A stretch of DNA of 64,000 nt from Trichosphaerium sp. ATCC 40318 (GCA_038496445.1 JALMLS010000447.1:124001-188000), one strand, 5' to 3'; shown: positions 10,220 through 20,851, numbered from the stretch's first letter. Numbers and translations: made by a program. Notes: generated from the letters alone by a model not told the origin.

Positions 10220-11149
10220 ACTTTAGAGAAACGATGAAAGAAAAAAACAAAATAAAGGTTGAACATATTTTTTATTGTGTATGCGTACAAAAGTTGCAGT
10301 CAAGCAGCTTTAGTATCAAATGCTGTTGTCATCTGTTGAACCGTGTTTCTAGAATCACTACCATTAGTCCTTGCACGGACCCACGTCATGGATACTGCAA
10401 CATTTTGCCGGTAACCGCTTTCCTCACTGATGTACAAGTAATATTGAAACGCTTATGTTCCACCATTTGTTCATCAAAAGTACACTGAATTTGACCTAAA
10501 ATTGCGCTATTTTGTTTATGCTAAAAGTGCTATGTAATGACAATATACCGCACACTGTACTTAACTATTCCTGTACCTTAATACATAGAAGATTTACAGG
10601 CTAACCTAATTGCCGTCTCAACGAACTCACTTTCTAGAAAATATTAGTAAAACTTGAAAGACAATAGTTGCCGTTGAACATTATTTTTTTTCCTATTCTT
10701 TGTTCAAGAATGTTAGTCACTGATACACGTGACTGTCTCATCATGTTTGTTAACAAATACTGTCTCAGATGTAGGCAAGAAACACAAGTGCAAGTTTATG
10801 ACCTAATTTCTTGTCACAAGGGCTGCTCCCATCTTTTTGATTTTCCATAAAACGACTTGATTATTATACGTGTCTACCCCTTGCCTAGACAGTCATATTC
10901 TGAGTGTTTGAAAAAAAACTACACGTGCGATTTTCTGTTCTTGAGGCTTTATGGATTGTTACCCATTTATGCCGTAGCTGTTTAGTAGCCACACTAAAAA
11001 GGGCGTTCAAGTAATTATAGAAGATCACCACTGAGTTGTTTCGAAAAAAAAAAAACATGCGTTTTTCGCTTCTATCACTGGTGTCCGGCAGTAAAACGTG
11101 CTTAAAAATGTGGAAAATACAACCTTTGCGAATTTGATCTAGCGCAAGC
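10220..11149. other. Intergenic stretch without recognisable gene
   Basis: Short frames here (up to 84 codons on the plus strand) lack homology, balanced composition or splice context. Two CACGTG sites lie near 10728 and 10922. Nothing I can support as a gene. Confidence 0.45.
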
Positions 11150-11676
11150 TAATTGCGCTAAATATATATAATGTCATTTGATGTAGCTATGGCTGCAAGC
11201 TGCAGCTGTAAATAACATAGTTTAGTTTTGGCTAGCGTGAAAAAATTGACACTCTAGTACAAACCAAAATACGTTCATGTCATCTTCATCAATTACGCAG
11301 TAAAAAAAACAACAAGCTTCGCTAGTTGTAGAGACATGAAAACATAATTCTAGCGAGGTGTTGTTTTGTCATTTTATAGTTTTACCCAAAAAGCAATCTA
11401 ATAACAACCAGTATATTTACACTCTTTGGAAGAAGATGTAAAAACCCTTGTACTAGCGAGGTTTGTGTACTTTGCTCAAAAATCCAAAAAAATAACTTAG
11501 GTTTTAGATACACTGCATATTTATTGAGTGCTACGCGCGTAGGAGGAAATATGTTGGTTTGCGGATATTCGGCTAAACTTCGGGTAAATGTCCACTGTGA
11601 ACTTACCAGGGTTCGGCCCGAGTACCATAATTTAATTACCAATACCCTGAGTACAACGTACAAGGATTTGTTCTCA

Positions 11677-14241
11677 ATGATACGTCTGCTAGTTTCATGT
11701 AAGGCTTCTTCTTCGTTCGTTCAATCTTTGGTAACTATTTATCTAGTGCTTATAGCTACAACTGTACTATGTTGGCAAAAAGAGCACTGGGCGAATACTG
11801 AAAAACTACATGTTATTGACAAGAGTACGTTCTTTTCTTGAGGAAACAAATTAGGTGGAGTACGGCTTTGGGGTTTTTTTTTTTTGAACAAAAAGTTAAC
11901 TGTTTGTTGGCTTTTAGTATCGTTTCGTTCATTAGATGGCTCAAACCAAGCTTTACCAAGTGAAGCAGAAATGGTATTTCAATTCGAGAATGGTAAAAAA
12001 TGGACTTTCACGTGTATCAAACATTCGGTATTTGCCAAAGGAGCTGAGGCACGTGATATTTTTTTTTGTGTTTAAACTCACCATTTTTTTTACTTACATT
12101 ATGTGTTTTAGATAACTCATCATGAAGATGGAGTCAAAACAACTGTACCTATACGTGAAGACATGTATAAGGCCGTCAATGATAAGCATCATGATTTACG
12201 GTTTGTATTTCGAGAAGATGGAACATTTATGGGATCTCTTGATATCAATGGCACTCGTGTTAGTTTTGACTCATTGTCAAGGTAAACAATATCTCAATGC
12301 ATGTCACACGCACCGTAATTGTTAATTTTTCACTAAGACACAAACAATTCTTGCCAAAGCGAAGTATGGGCTATGGTGAAGATGCTCACGTATTCATCTG
12401 GTACACATCCTACCCTTACAAAGAGATTGTATTCTAACATGATATAGGGACCCTGAAGTACCTGCTGTAGGCGACATTCATAGAGAGTTTGAGTTTTCAT
12501 CAAGCAAACGGTACATTCTTTGAGACCAAAGAAAAGGTTGTTTTGCTTACAGCAAATTTTTTAGGCAAGCGGTCCAGGTTCCAAAAGGAAGTACACTTCC
12601 CTATTCTCCACCACCTAATCCTTGTCCGCGAAGCAAATACGAGTTACAGACAGGTGTGTGGGCTTCTGTATCATTCCATGATAGTGCAGGAGGATATATC
12701 AATGCTCGGAATATGATTAAAGTTGGTATGTGAAGGGGGTTTTTTTTTATGTCAAGTGGCTGGCGTTATGTGGATAACAATTTTATTGTAGCTGTGTTGG
12801 AATCTTCAGTTGTATACGAATCTGATCTTGTATGTATTTTCTTGTTTCTTTTGGTTTGTGACTTATTGTTCGAACTTAGAACCTTCGCCTTACTATTCGA
12901 GTTCTCGATGTTAGAAGGTCTCCAGGTAAGATACCTTTACTATGTGTTTACATTATACTTTGTTGTTCACATTGTTGGGTAGGTCTTCATGCTTGGAACA
13001 CGAAAGGTGGTAGTCAGTGTCCACGTGTAACTGCGAGCTACAGACTGCTTAAAACTATGGATAATTGGAGAGAACTTTTGAATGTACCGTCTACTGTAGC
13101 AGCTGGAATAATGGTTCACGACTGTCCTGATCTTGGTGCTGTAGGTGCTGCTCCAACTGGGAACTTGTGTGTAAGTACTGCCGTAGATAGACGTTGATCT
13201 AACAAGAAAAATAGCAAAGAAGCTCAAAGTGTCATGCTAGATTTAATGCACCGTACAAGTTTCGTAGAATCATATCACATGAGGTTGGCCACATGGTTGA
13301 TATGCCTCATGATCCTAGTGGCGTTGGTTTAATGAATTCGGGCCTACAAAATAATCCGTGAGTTACAAACAAAAGAGAAAACTCATCACGTGATGTTGTT
13401 TGTGGGAGATAAATTCTGATTTTTTTGGGTTTTTTTCATGTTTTTTTCTCACAGTTTTCTTTTAGATCTTGGTTGTACGATAGATTCTCTAGAAACAGCC
13501 AAAGGATTGCATGCCAGTACATCGATTCAAGAATCAAACTTGGTTGCTTACCAAGATACATTGGATCATTGTCACTTGAGAGTAATAATATGTATATACT
13601 CAGAAAGAGCAATAGCCGCAATTTTGCTTTGGACAATGGTAGAGCACAAAATGGTCAAAATGTACGTGCCTCTATAGTTTTGTTGTCATGAGGACCCTTG
13701 CTTTAGTGCATATTACTTCCTTGCTCATGATTAGTTTCTTGTCCATCTTTGCTGACGTGTTTGTTGCGAAGGTTTTCCTTTGGCCTTATGATGCTAATAA
13801 CAATAATCAACAATGGATTGAGATTCCATTGGGTAATAACCTATACCAGTACAGAAAGAAAAACGCACAGCATTGTCTTGACGGAGGTGGCAATAACATA
13901 CAATTATGGAGTTGTAACACACATCCTAACCAAAAATGGAGAAAAGTTGCTGGTCAAAATGGAGCATTCAGACTGCTGCTTGGTTCTTATGGGTCCGTTG
14001 ATGGTGGCGCAGGAGGAAGAAACTATCAAAACGTATGTCTTCTTTCCAAGCTAATAACATGCTTAATGATGAATAGGTTGGATTAGGATCTACAAGTAGT
14101 ACGAACAGGAATCAGCAATGGATTTTTGAACATGTAGATGCAAGACCTGATACATTGAGGAGAGCTGCATCATCGTCAAGTGCTCAACAATTCGCTGTCG
14201 GTATCATGTTGTTAACTTCACTTGTATTTTGTTTCATTTAA
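11677..14241 (+). CDS. GPI-tailed secreted metallopeptidase with ricin-B-type lectin domain, right-arm copy (13 exons)
   Basis: Exons: 11677-11824, 11918-12048, 12112-12281, 12338-12400, 12448-12510, 12565-12725, about 12750-12829, 12880-12925, 12983-13170, 13215-13357, 13466-13671, 13772-14032, 14077-14241, about 605 residues. In order: a signal peptide or anchor (SLVTIYLVLIATTVLCW), a propeptide-like region, and a reprolysin-like catalytic region with HEVGHMVDMPHD at about residue 370 (three zinc-binding His, the catalytic Glu, and Asp where ADAMs have Gly) followed by LMNSG as a possible Met-turn. Then comes a beta-trefoil lectin with three QxW motifs (NQQW, NQKW, NQQW). The C-terminus is a Ser-rich linker and a hydrophobic end (VGIMLLTSLVFCFI) typical of GPI-anchor signals. 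The intron after exon 2 is GC-AG. The exon 6/7 junction does not keep phase as drawn. AATAAA follows at about 14274. Confidence 0.8.
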
Positions 14242-14546
14242 GTAGTAGTAGCTGGCTGTAATTGCTCGATACTAAATAAATATAATTTTATCACGTGTTT
14301 TTGCAGTTATTGGAATACACTATTTATGTTTCTCTAAAAGAGTTAAATATTTGGTTATGTACACGTACTTTCGGGTGGTTACCTGGATGATACTTTGGCT
14401 ACATATAACATGTCATATCGTCTTCCGCAGCGCATTTCATTCGTAATGTTTTGACGTAGTTTAAGGTGGTTGTGAGCGCAGTAAGCCGGTCTGCGTCCAT
14501 CATTCAAAGAAATTGGGTTTGTAGATTGGATACACGTGTATTTAAG
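14242..14546. other. Intergenic spacer between the right peptidase and F-box genes
   Basis: Peptidase 3' flank with AATAAATATAA near 14274 and a CACGTG, then F-box 5' flank with a CACGTG at 14534. The corresponding DNA in the left arm is partly rearranged by small indels. No other gene seen. Confidence 0.45.
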
Positions 14547-15068
14547 ATGGAAAAGAGAATATCAAGGTTACAACAGGTACAACGTCGATGTTTGATCAAA
14601 GATAACAGCTGTAAAGGAGAAAAACAGACTAAAACAAAAGCTATGGCAACTTCAATGCCGTGAAATCTTGATGGAGTCGTTTGAAAGGTGATGAACGGGT
14701 ATTAAACTAAAACTTGTTTAAACTTCAAATAGGATAGTATCATACGCTGTTCATACACGAGACCCGTTTATTCATGGTCCTCAATTGGTTTTACCATCTC
14801 ACCAAAGCCGTTACTCCAAAACGAGGCCCAATACATCCAAATGCTATTTCACAGGTACCAATTACGCGTTGAAGTCAGTTCTGTGACTCTAAAACGTTGC
14901 TTCGTAGATTGTCCAACTGAAATAATTTTCGAGTTTTTGGACAACCTTGAAGGATATGACTTGATCTCGCTTTCTTCTGTTTGTCGTATGCTTCATCACA
15001 TTATTAGCAATGAATCTAAATACATACACAAATGTATTGAGTCCATCGTAAGAGTTGAAAACACGTGA
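14547..15068 (+). CDS. Coiled-coil F-box protein, right-arm copy (4 exons)
   Basis: Exons 14547-14576, 14617-14687, 14733-14854 and 14908-15068 (30+71+122+161 nt) join in frame to 127 residues plus stop, with the same exon lengths as the left copy. The coiled-coil start and the F-box (CPTEIIFEFLDNLEGYDL) are retained, with a few substitutions (for example HQI to HHI). Both copies being open suggests that both are functional. It lies 305 nt downstream of the peptidase gene on the same strand. Further upstream the two arms differ by indels, which argues against a longer N-terminus. F-box assignment rests on motif recognition. Confidence 0.65.
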
Positions 15069-15118
15069 TAACCGAAACTCTTACCACGTGATAATAGACA
15101 AAATTACAAACAAGTGAA

Positions 15119-15440
15119 AGATTGAAACCTTTTTTTAAAGACAACTGCAACTATTGGCGTACATCCCTTTCCTCTTTACTTCTTTACTTCCACTTCTCTT
15201 GCTCTCATTCTAAATAATATTAGAACATCCCTTCTCATCATCAACATGGCAATTATCAAAGAAAGCGAGATGTCTCACAAGGTTGTTTAAGTCTGGTTCG
15301 AAAATAAACAAAACAATCGATCAACACCTTCATATTACACAAAGGGTTCGTGTAATTCGTGCTGGTATCATTGGTTATAATTACACAGCATTTGAGCCAC
15401 CTGACAGTATGTTGTTTAACATGTCGTGAGAGTACTTTGA
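15119..15440. other. Possible promoter/leader with an unresolved short ATG frame
   Basis: A pyrimidine-rich CTTTCCTCTTTACTTC stretch is followed by ATCATCAACATGG at 15246, which looks like a transcript leader and start. The frame (MAIIKESEMSHK) stops after a few codons, and a second open stretch, with VRVIRAGIIGYNY, appears in another frame at about 15300-15420. I could not join these to the next ORF with conventional introns. It may be a decayed 5' end. Confidence 0.25.
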
Positions 15441-16055
15441 ATGACAAAAGATTTAGGGAATTACAAATTGGAACAAGAAGAAGAACCACAAGGATGTTTT
15501 GAGTGCTTCAAACCAGTTCTTAGTTACACATTACAGTACTGTTCTTTTTACAATACTCTCCTTTTTTCTTACTACCCATTTAACAACTATTGCAGCATTA
15601 CAGCTATTTCAAAGTTTACACCCAAGCCCACAGCAAATCGATTCAGAGACTTCTTTGATTGGGATGTATATGTTTTCTTCTTGTCATTGATGGATTACTT
15701 GCCAACACCGGATGGTGTATTTCCCATTCATGAAAGACTACAATATATCTCAGACGCCATAGCAATAAAAACCAAGCAAACCATTGTTGTCTTTGAGGAT
15801 ATCAGGGAATTCATTGAAAGCATCGAAACAGTTCCATTAAGCACTTGCTTTCCTGAATTTGAAGGTACATTTGGTTGTTTATGGTTCAAGACTAACTCTC
15901 TTCAAGGTGGAGACTTTAGGGAATCTATTAAGTACATTGAAAGAAAGATAAAGAAAAGTCATGCCAATACATCAGTCATATTGGAAAATGTATTTCAATG
16001 GATGCAAATTGTTATGATAGTAAACCACGCATTCCGTATGGGATTTTGTGTTTAA
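15441..16055 (+). CDS. Hypothetical protein, up to 204 residues
   Basis: An open frame from ATG 15441 to TAA. A 60-nt intron (GTACTG at about 15538 to TTGCAG at about 15597, length divisible by three, so the frame is open either way) probably interrupts it, which would give about 184 residues. The downstream part (FRDFFDWDVYVFFLSLMDYL, then FPIHERLQYISDAIAI) is protein-like, with balanced composition and predicted helices, but I recognise no family. There is no clear signal peptide. The real start may lie upstream (see 15246). Alternatively this is the intact part of a decaying gene. Confidence 0.45.
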   Translation: MTKDLGNYKLEQEEEPQGCFECFKPVLSYTLQYCSFYNTLLFSYYPFNNYCSITAISKFTPKPTANRFRDFFDWDVYVFFLSLMDYLPTPDGVFPIHERLQYISDAIAIKTKQTIVVFEDIREFIESIETVPLSTCFPEFEGTFGCLWFKTNSLQGGDFRESIKYIERKIKKSHANTSVILENVFQWMQIVMIVNHAFRMGFCV

Positions 16056-16664
16056 ATAATTTTAAGTACCTGAAGTGGTGCTTACAAAGCCATAGCAATG
16101 TTGTGTTTCTTGCCTGTAATAAACACACTACTGTTAAAACTAACGCCCTTCCGTTATGAATGAATAATTTGAATATTCAATTAAAGCCTACATTCACAAA
16201 TATTCACGACTAAAAAAAATTCATTCATTATTCATGCACACAGTAAACAGTCGAAAATTGTGCAATTTGATGCCTGATTTTGACTGGATTTGTGGGTTTT
16301 GGTGTTCTGTTGACTATTCCAATTCGGTTTTCAAAGAACATACTTGTTGAATCTATCCATTTGGAACATAGCTAGGTGCTACAAACCAAAAGCTCAACAT
16401 TAGTGGTAGTGGTAGTGCTACTCAGTGCAGAGAAAGTGCTTACTACAGAAATCACTCTTGAGTAATTGTTAGAGTTTTTGTAAACCTTTTTATTCCCTTT
16501 AGCTCTTTAATGTCCTCTTTTGTTTGGTGTGTATATGTACTACATTAAGCGTTAGAAAGAACATACACATCCCTTTTCTGTGCCAATATTTCAAGCCAGC
16601 ATGTGCGTGAACCTGCTTTTTGTTATGGAACAGGCTCAACTTTATCTGTCTTCACTCCTAAAAA
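16056..16664. other. Intergenic stretch rich in ATTCA/TGAAT words
   Basis: Between 16155 and 16250 the words GAATGAATAA, TTGAATATTCAA, ATTCACAAATATTCA and TTCATTCATTATTCAT form a loose cluster on both strands. A GTGGTAGTGGTAGTG microsatellite is near 16405. No gene recognised. Confidence 0.4.
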
Positions 16665-16998
16665 CACAGGCAGTAACAAGCTGTCCTATCACATCAAACT
16701 GTCTGGAATAGTTGTTTCAAAGAGGTAATGTGCAAGCTGGGCATTTGAAAGTTTGAGCATTTAAATCCATGAACTAGGTATTCCCAAGCCAAAATGACAA
16801 GTTTTTTAATTTAAACTTTATGATAAAGATTTCTTAGTACGTTCTTGAGGTAACTAGTATAATTGTGATTGCTATTATTGGTATACAGAACCTTTATTTC
16901 GCAGTCTGTTTCTTAAACAGACACACAGACATACAGATACTTAAAACCCGGCAACATTTATTGCTCTAGAACTGGTTTAAGAATATGCAGCTGGCCTT
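16665..16998 (+). repeat. Dispersed ~330-bp repeat, copy 1
   Basis: This segment matches 23252-23585 in reverse complement over nearly its whole length. Shared landmarks are AAGCTGTCCT, CATTTAAATCCATGAACTAG, TATAATTGTGATTGCTATTA and TAAGAATATGCAGCTGGC. Similarity ends abruptly on both sides. It has no long ORF, no obvious terminal inverted repeats and no target-site duplication that I can see. A non-coding repeat family member or a duplicated gene relic are both possible. Confidence 0.7.
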
Positions 16999-17332
16999 CG
17001 TTGATAGAAGATATGGCATTTAAGTGTTAACTTGTTCACAATTTACCTCACATTATGGACTAGCATAAATGCATTGGACGGAGTTAAACCAAGAGGTAGT
17101 AGTCTATATTCACTAAAATACATTGAGGCCAAGTGTTGTCCTCATAGATTGATTTGATGGATTCTCGTCACCACAATCTTAGAAATTAAATTTTTATTGG
17201 TTTTTGTAATTGTACTCACTTGTCTTGTTTTACACCATTGATGTAATTAAAGTGCTCCACCAATTAGTTATTGTAACGCCATTGCTTGTATTCTCCATCT
17301 AGTTTACCATTGATGTAATTAAAGTGCTTCAT
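16999..17332. other. Intergenic DNA and decayed tail of the MORN-type gene
   Basis: Positions 16999-17225 show nothing I recognise. From about 17332 down to 17225 the minus strand continues the repeat pattern of the upstream gene beyond its stop codon (see the separate entry). Confidence 0.4.
17225..17332 (-). pseudogene. Degenerate MORN-type repeat units beyond the stop codon
   Basis: Directly after the TAG that ends the gene at 17333, the same frame reads MKHFNYINGKLDGEYKQW and, after a TAA, LVEHFNYING before similarity ends at about 17225. The TAG sits where other units have Leu (QLM) and the TAA where they have Gln (NGQL or similar). The array was therefore once longer and has been shortened by nonsense changes. 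Confidence 0.7.
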
Positions 17333-18085
17333 CTATTGGCCATTGTCATTCCATTCCTGGTATTTTCCATCTAGTTTACCATTAATGTAATTAAAGTGCA
17401 TCATCAGTTGGCCATTGTCATTCCATTCCTGGTATTTTCCATCTAGTTTTCCATTGATGTAATTACAATGCTCCATCAATTGGCCGTTGTTATACCATTC
17501 CTGGTATTTTCCATTTAGTTTACCATTGATGTAATTGCATTTCTCCTTCAATTGCCCATTGAAATGCCATTCTTTGTATTCTCCTTCCCATACACCTTTA
17601 ATATTAATAACGTGTACACATAATTGGCCATTGCGATGCCATCGCTTGTATTCTCCATCTAGTTTACCATTGATATAATTATAGTGCTCCATCAGTTGTT
17701 TATCGTCGATGTAATTACCATGCTCCATCAATTTGTTGTTGTGACGCCATTGCTTATATTCTCCATCTAGTTTACCATTGATGTAATTACAATGCTCCAT
17801 CAGTTGGCCATTGGAATACCATGCCTTGGATTCTCCATCTAGTATATCATTGATGTAATTACAATGCTCATTCAATCGGCCGGTGTAAAACCATCGCTTG
17901 CTTTCTCCTTCTAGTTTGCCATTACTATAATTACAATACTCAAGCAAGTTTCCATTTTCATGCCATGCCTTGCATTCTCCATGTCGTACACCATGTTTCC
18001 AGTATTGCTGCTTTACAAGCTTGTTATCAATTCTTTTGTGCCATTTTCCATGCTTGTTCATACCAGCATCGAACCTTGTGGTCAT
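17333..18085 (-). CDS. MORN/YwqK-type repeat protein, 250 residues
   Basis: A single open frame from ATG 18085 to the TAG at 17333. After a short start (MTTRFDAGMNKHGKWHKRID) the protein is nine to ten copies of a 23-24 residue unit of the form NGQLMEHCNYINGKLDGEY with KxW following, that is, MORN-related beta-hairpin repeats as in bacterial YwqK-type proteins. Very similar Tyr/Asn/Trp-rich arrays are common in some giant viruses of amoebae, so transfer to or from such a virus is possible but unproven. There is no signal peptide or intron. One unit is shortened (NYIDDKQLMEHYNYI) by an internal deletion. Function is probably a protein- or membrane-contact scaffold. Confidence 0.8.
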   Translation of the reverse strand: MTTRFDAGMNKHGKWHKRIDNKLVKQQYWKHGVRHGECKAWHENGNLLEYCNYSNGKLEGESKRWFYTGRLNEHCNYINDILDGESKAWYSNGQLMEHCNYINGKLDGEYKQWRHNNKLMEHGNYIDDKQLMEHYNYINGKLDGEYKRWHRNGQLCVHVINIKGVWEGEYKEWHFNGQLKEKCNYINGKLNGKYQEWYNNGQLMEHCNYINGKLDGKYQEWNDNGQLMMHFNYINGKLDGKYQEWNDNGQ

Positions 18086-18909
18086 TGCTGTGTGTTTTGA
18101 TAAAACTGGCCAAATTAAATACGCAAATGGGTCTAAATCGATAATATCCAGTTGAATCTCAAACGGAAGGTTTAATAGATGGCAACCAACTGATTGTGTA
18201 TTAAATCTCTATTAAACGGTTGTTAGGTTAACTCCTTCATTAATCCAAATTTTAATACCTCGCACGTGTCATTTATGACAGTATTGGTACTACTAGCGAG
18301 CATTCTAAATCAAATAATCAAGTTGCTTGTTTGGCTTATTGGGTATTTTGGTCGACACGTGTTGTTGTGGTCAATTTATTTATACACAGATATTTTCTAA
18401 CAGCGCCCTGTGTCGCATTCCTACCTATTGGTAGTTGAGATATCTGTGGTTTGTCGACGTGTCAAACATTGTCAAAACAGGTCAGGTAAACTGTTCCAAC
18501 TTTTTGAAACTTTTCTAAAAGGGAAACCCACAACTTTATGTACGTTACATTATAATAAGATGCCTCCTTAATACTTGACGGCTAGACATAATTGCAATCC
18601 AAATAATGAATGCCTTCGGGTAGTTCTTTACGAGCCATTCAAGAAAGAGATTTGAAAATGCAATTTAATGCTACAATCAAAATTGCATTGAAAAAAAAAA
18701 AGGATTTAACCACATAAACCCATCGACGAATGAACATGGTGGTGTCTGATACTTCTCTTTCATCTAATGAGCGCCCCATTGTGCCTGTGGAAGTCAATGG
18801 ATGTTAAACAAATAATAAAAAAAGATATTTGGAAATTCGTTTCGAATAAAAAAAATTTCAAAAAGTGTAAGCCATACGTACGCCATAAAAAACTCTGCGT
18901 GTTATTCAT
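18086..18909. other. Intergenic stretch without recognisable gene
   Basis: Upstream flank of the MORN-type gene with two CACGTG sites (near 18264 and 18356). A 25-codon frame at 18732 (MNMVVSDTSLSSNERPIV) is too short to support on its own. Nothing else seen. Confidence 0.4.
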
Positions 18910-19422
18910 TTGACTGATAGAAAGCAACAGAAACTATGCAAAAAGAGTGATGAGGACTTGAGCACGCTCTCAAAACTCTATAACGCTGCATTACAGTCAG
19001 AAGCTACCGGTAGTATGGGACATCTGGATTATTTTTATTTATGTTTTTACAAGTTCTCAGAGTGGCCCAATCAAGATTGTGTTTGGGTATCAAGTGTTCC
19101 AGAAGTTAAATTAGTATTTGCCGTTCGTTCTAAAGGAAATCAATTACACAAAAGAACATAGTTCCACCGTAAAGAATGAGGGAAAACATAAACTTCTTTT
19201 TTTTTGACAAGAACAATAAAGAGCTTGGTTGTCGTACGGTTTGTGGATATTTCTGATCCTGTCCCTTTGTATGAACGAACAGGACATATGCCTAGAGTAT
19301 TCAAAGGGAATATAAAGCAGATAGTTCCTCCGATTATGGTAATGTACAAGAGATTGATTAAACAGTATACAACAATCAGAACAATCCTTGGAGTTGATAT
19401 TGTTGAATCAATCTCTGTATAA
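18910..19422 (+). CDS. Possible multi-exon hypothetical gene
   Basis: Two open plus-strand segments look coding. One, about 18941-19160, contains DLSTLSKLYNAALQSEATGS and WVSSVPEVKLVFAV. The other, about 19204-19422, contains VVRFVDISDPVPLYERTGHM and MYKRLIKQYTTIRTILG, ending in TAA. A T-rich gap of about 45 nt between them looks intronic, but no donor/acceptor pair keeps both frames, so the join is not established. I do not recognise a domain. The following frame (19430-19776) is Lys-rich and less convincing. Confidence 0.3.
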
Positions 19423-20066
19423 GAAAGTATGACTGGATTGCTTAATGAACTTAAATTCCTAGCTTTTATAGCCTATGGTGTATATCAGAAAAGTGTCATT
19501 CTTAAACGAGCACGTGTATATGAGATATTTAACAGTGAAAAGAAAAAACAAAGAAAAAACAAAGAAAAAAAAACGGAAGAAGTTAAAAGACATTCGTTGA
19601 ATTGGTGCTTGAAAATCACATTGAAATGTCACAGGGTTATGAGCGTAATGATTGTATATAAACATTATTCCTATAAATCGCGTATTTTAAGCAGCTTTGT
19701 TGTGTTTCTCGTACCTCAAGGTTTTCTTGCCATAATTTTTCTCTACTGTACATTCTCGCGCTATCTCTCTTTGTAGGCGCCCACCATTCCTCTATACATT
19801 GGTTTCTGTTTTTCCAGCAACTGACGCCTTTATGTTTAGAGCAACTGACATAAAACATTACTCGTTCCTACAAAATACATTAAAACAAACAAGATACCAA
19901 CAACACGACAGGACTCAAGAAAAATATCTTTCAGAAGAAAATAAATAAAAAACAATCATAAGAACGTACAGTACTGTTTTGTAAACTAGTTCCAGGGCTG
20001 AAAGATATAGGAGCAAGACACACTAAAGTCCAAAATTCATCTTCCCTTGCAGTAGCATTCGTCCAC
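19423..20066. other. Low-information stretch
   Basis: Holds a 115-codon plus-strand frame beginning MTGLLNELKFLAFIAYGV at 19430 with an A-rich KKKQRKNKEKKTEE block and a hydrophobic end. It has an ATG and stop but no other support. The rest is AT-rich with no recognisable gene. Confidence 0.25.
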
Positions 20067-20851
20067 CTACACCACACTTAATGGGACGCTTAAAAAAAGA
20101 ACCTCATACAGCTCTGGTTGTAGAATAATTTCGTATTCTTTTTCGAAAATAAAGCCATATGGATGACTCCCATCTGAAAGCTTTTTGCCTCGGTTTACAT
20201 CTGAAATAAAGTCGTCATTTACTGTATCAACACCTATGTTTTATCCGATAAGCTTTTTGTCACGTTTTTACCCAAATCAAAGCACAAAATTGATCACGTG
20301 ATTAATTACCATCTAAAGAATAATACCAAAACGATCCGCACACAGCGCCTAATATGATGCCTGCTGCAAAACCCATGAAAATAGCTATAAGAGGGAATAC
20401 AGTATTCCTTAGTAGCGTATAAGTAGGTTTTACTCCAACTAGAGGTTATCTAAGTTAGAACGAAAAACAAATCGAAAAAAAAAAACCAAAACAAAAAAAC
20501 TTCCAACAAAGAGAAGAGATGACGGTTGGTGCGCACGTGGTAATGATGGTTTGACATTGACGGCCAATAAAGAGCTGTAAACAATGAAACCTATTGTTCC
20601 TACTATCCCGAGTACTATGATAGATACACTCTATAAAAAGCAGAGAAGCGTCAACATGAAGCGATCGCGAAGTACTTTTTTTTTTGGCGTTTGATTAAAA
20701 ACAACAAAAACAAACCAAACGGTAAATTACTGTCACTACTACTACGTACACTGACTGATCCTATTATCCACAATAATGTAGCCAATGCGTTCAATGGCAC
20801 AAGTAAAACTGTGGCCCATAATAGTAAGCGTGAACTCGGCTTTACTGGCAT
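20067..20851 (-). CDS. Small multi-pass membrane protein, 163 residues (4 exons)
   Basis: Minus-strand exons 20851-20750, 20630-20537, 20438-20310 and 20233-20067 join in phase (0, 1, 1) with GT-AG introns, the first having a GTACGT donor. The protein has three hydrophobic helices: LLLWATVLLVPLNALATLLW (residues about 9-30), SIIVLGIVGTIGFIVYSSLL (about 36-56) and FPLIAIFMGFAAGIILGAVC (about 80-100). A soluble C-terminal segment with SHPYGFIFEKEYEIILQPEL follows. The motif VKP occurs before helix 2's partner loop and again before helix 3, hinting at an internal duplication. It matches no family I know. Exon phases and membrane topology make it a credible gene. Its location is presumably an internal or plasma membrane. 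Confidence 0.7.

Larger units (their letters stand above)
11150..15118. repeat. Right arm of the ~4-kb inverted repeat
   Basis: The reverse complement of the left arm. It begins in non-coding DNA around 11150 (shared word ATGTCATTTGATGTAGCTA) and ends near 15118, where the match reaches base 1 of the window in the other arm. It carries the plus-strand peptidase-lectin and F-box genes. Relative to the left arm it lacks the 192-bp insert at 3805-3996 and has extra sequence encoding the peptidase GPI-type tail. Confidence 0.9.

Noticed and set aside
4674-18085. A variant genetic code with TAA/TAG as glutamine, suggested by stops inside the hydrolase and MORN-type frames
   Set aside because: TAA and TAG clearly end other genes here (292-residue F-box, peptidase, small membrane protein, giant gene), and the interrupted genes show further decay.
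18910-19776. One confident gene spanning all open segments
   Set aside because: No donor/acceptor pairs keep frame between the segments, so only a low-confidence entry is given.
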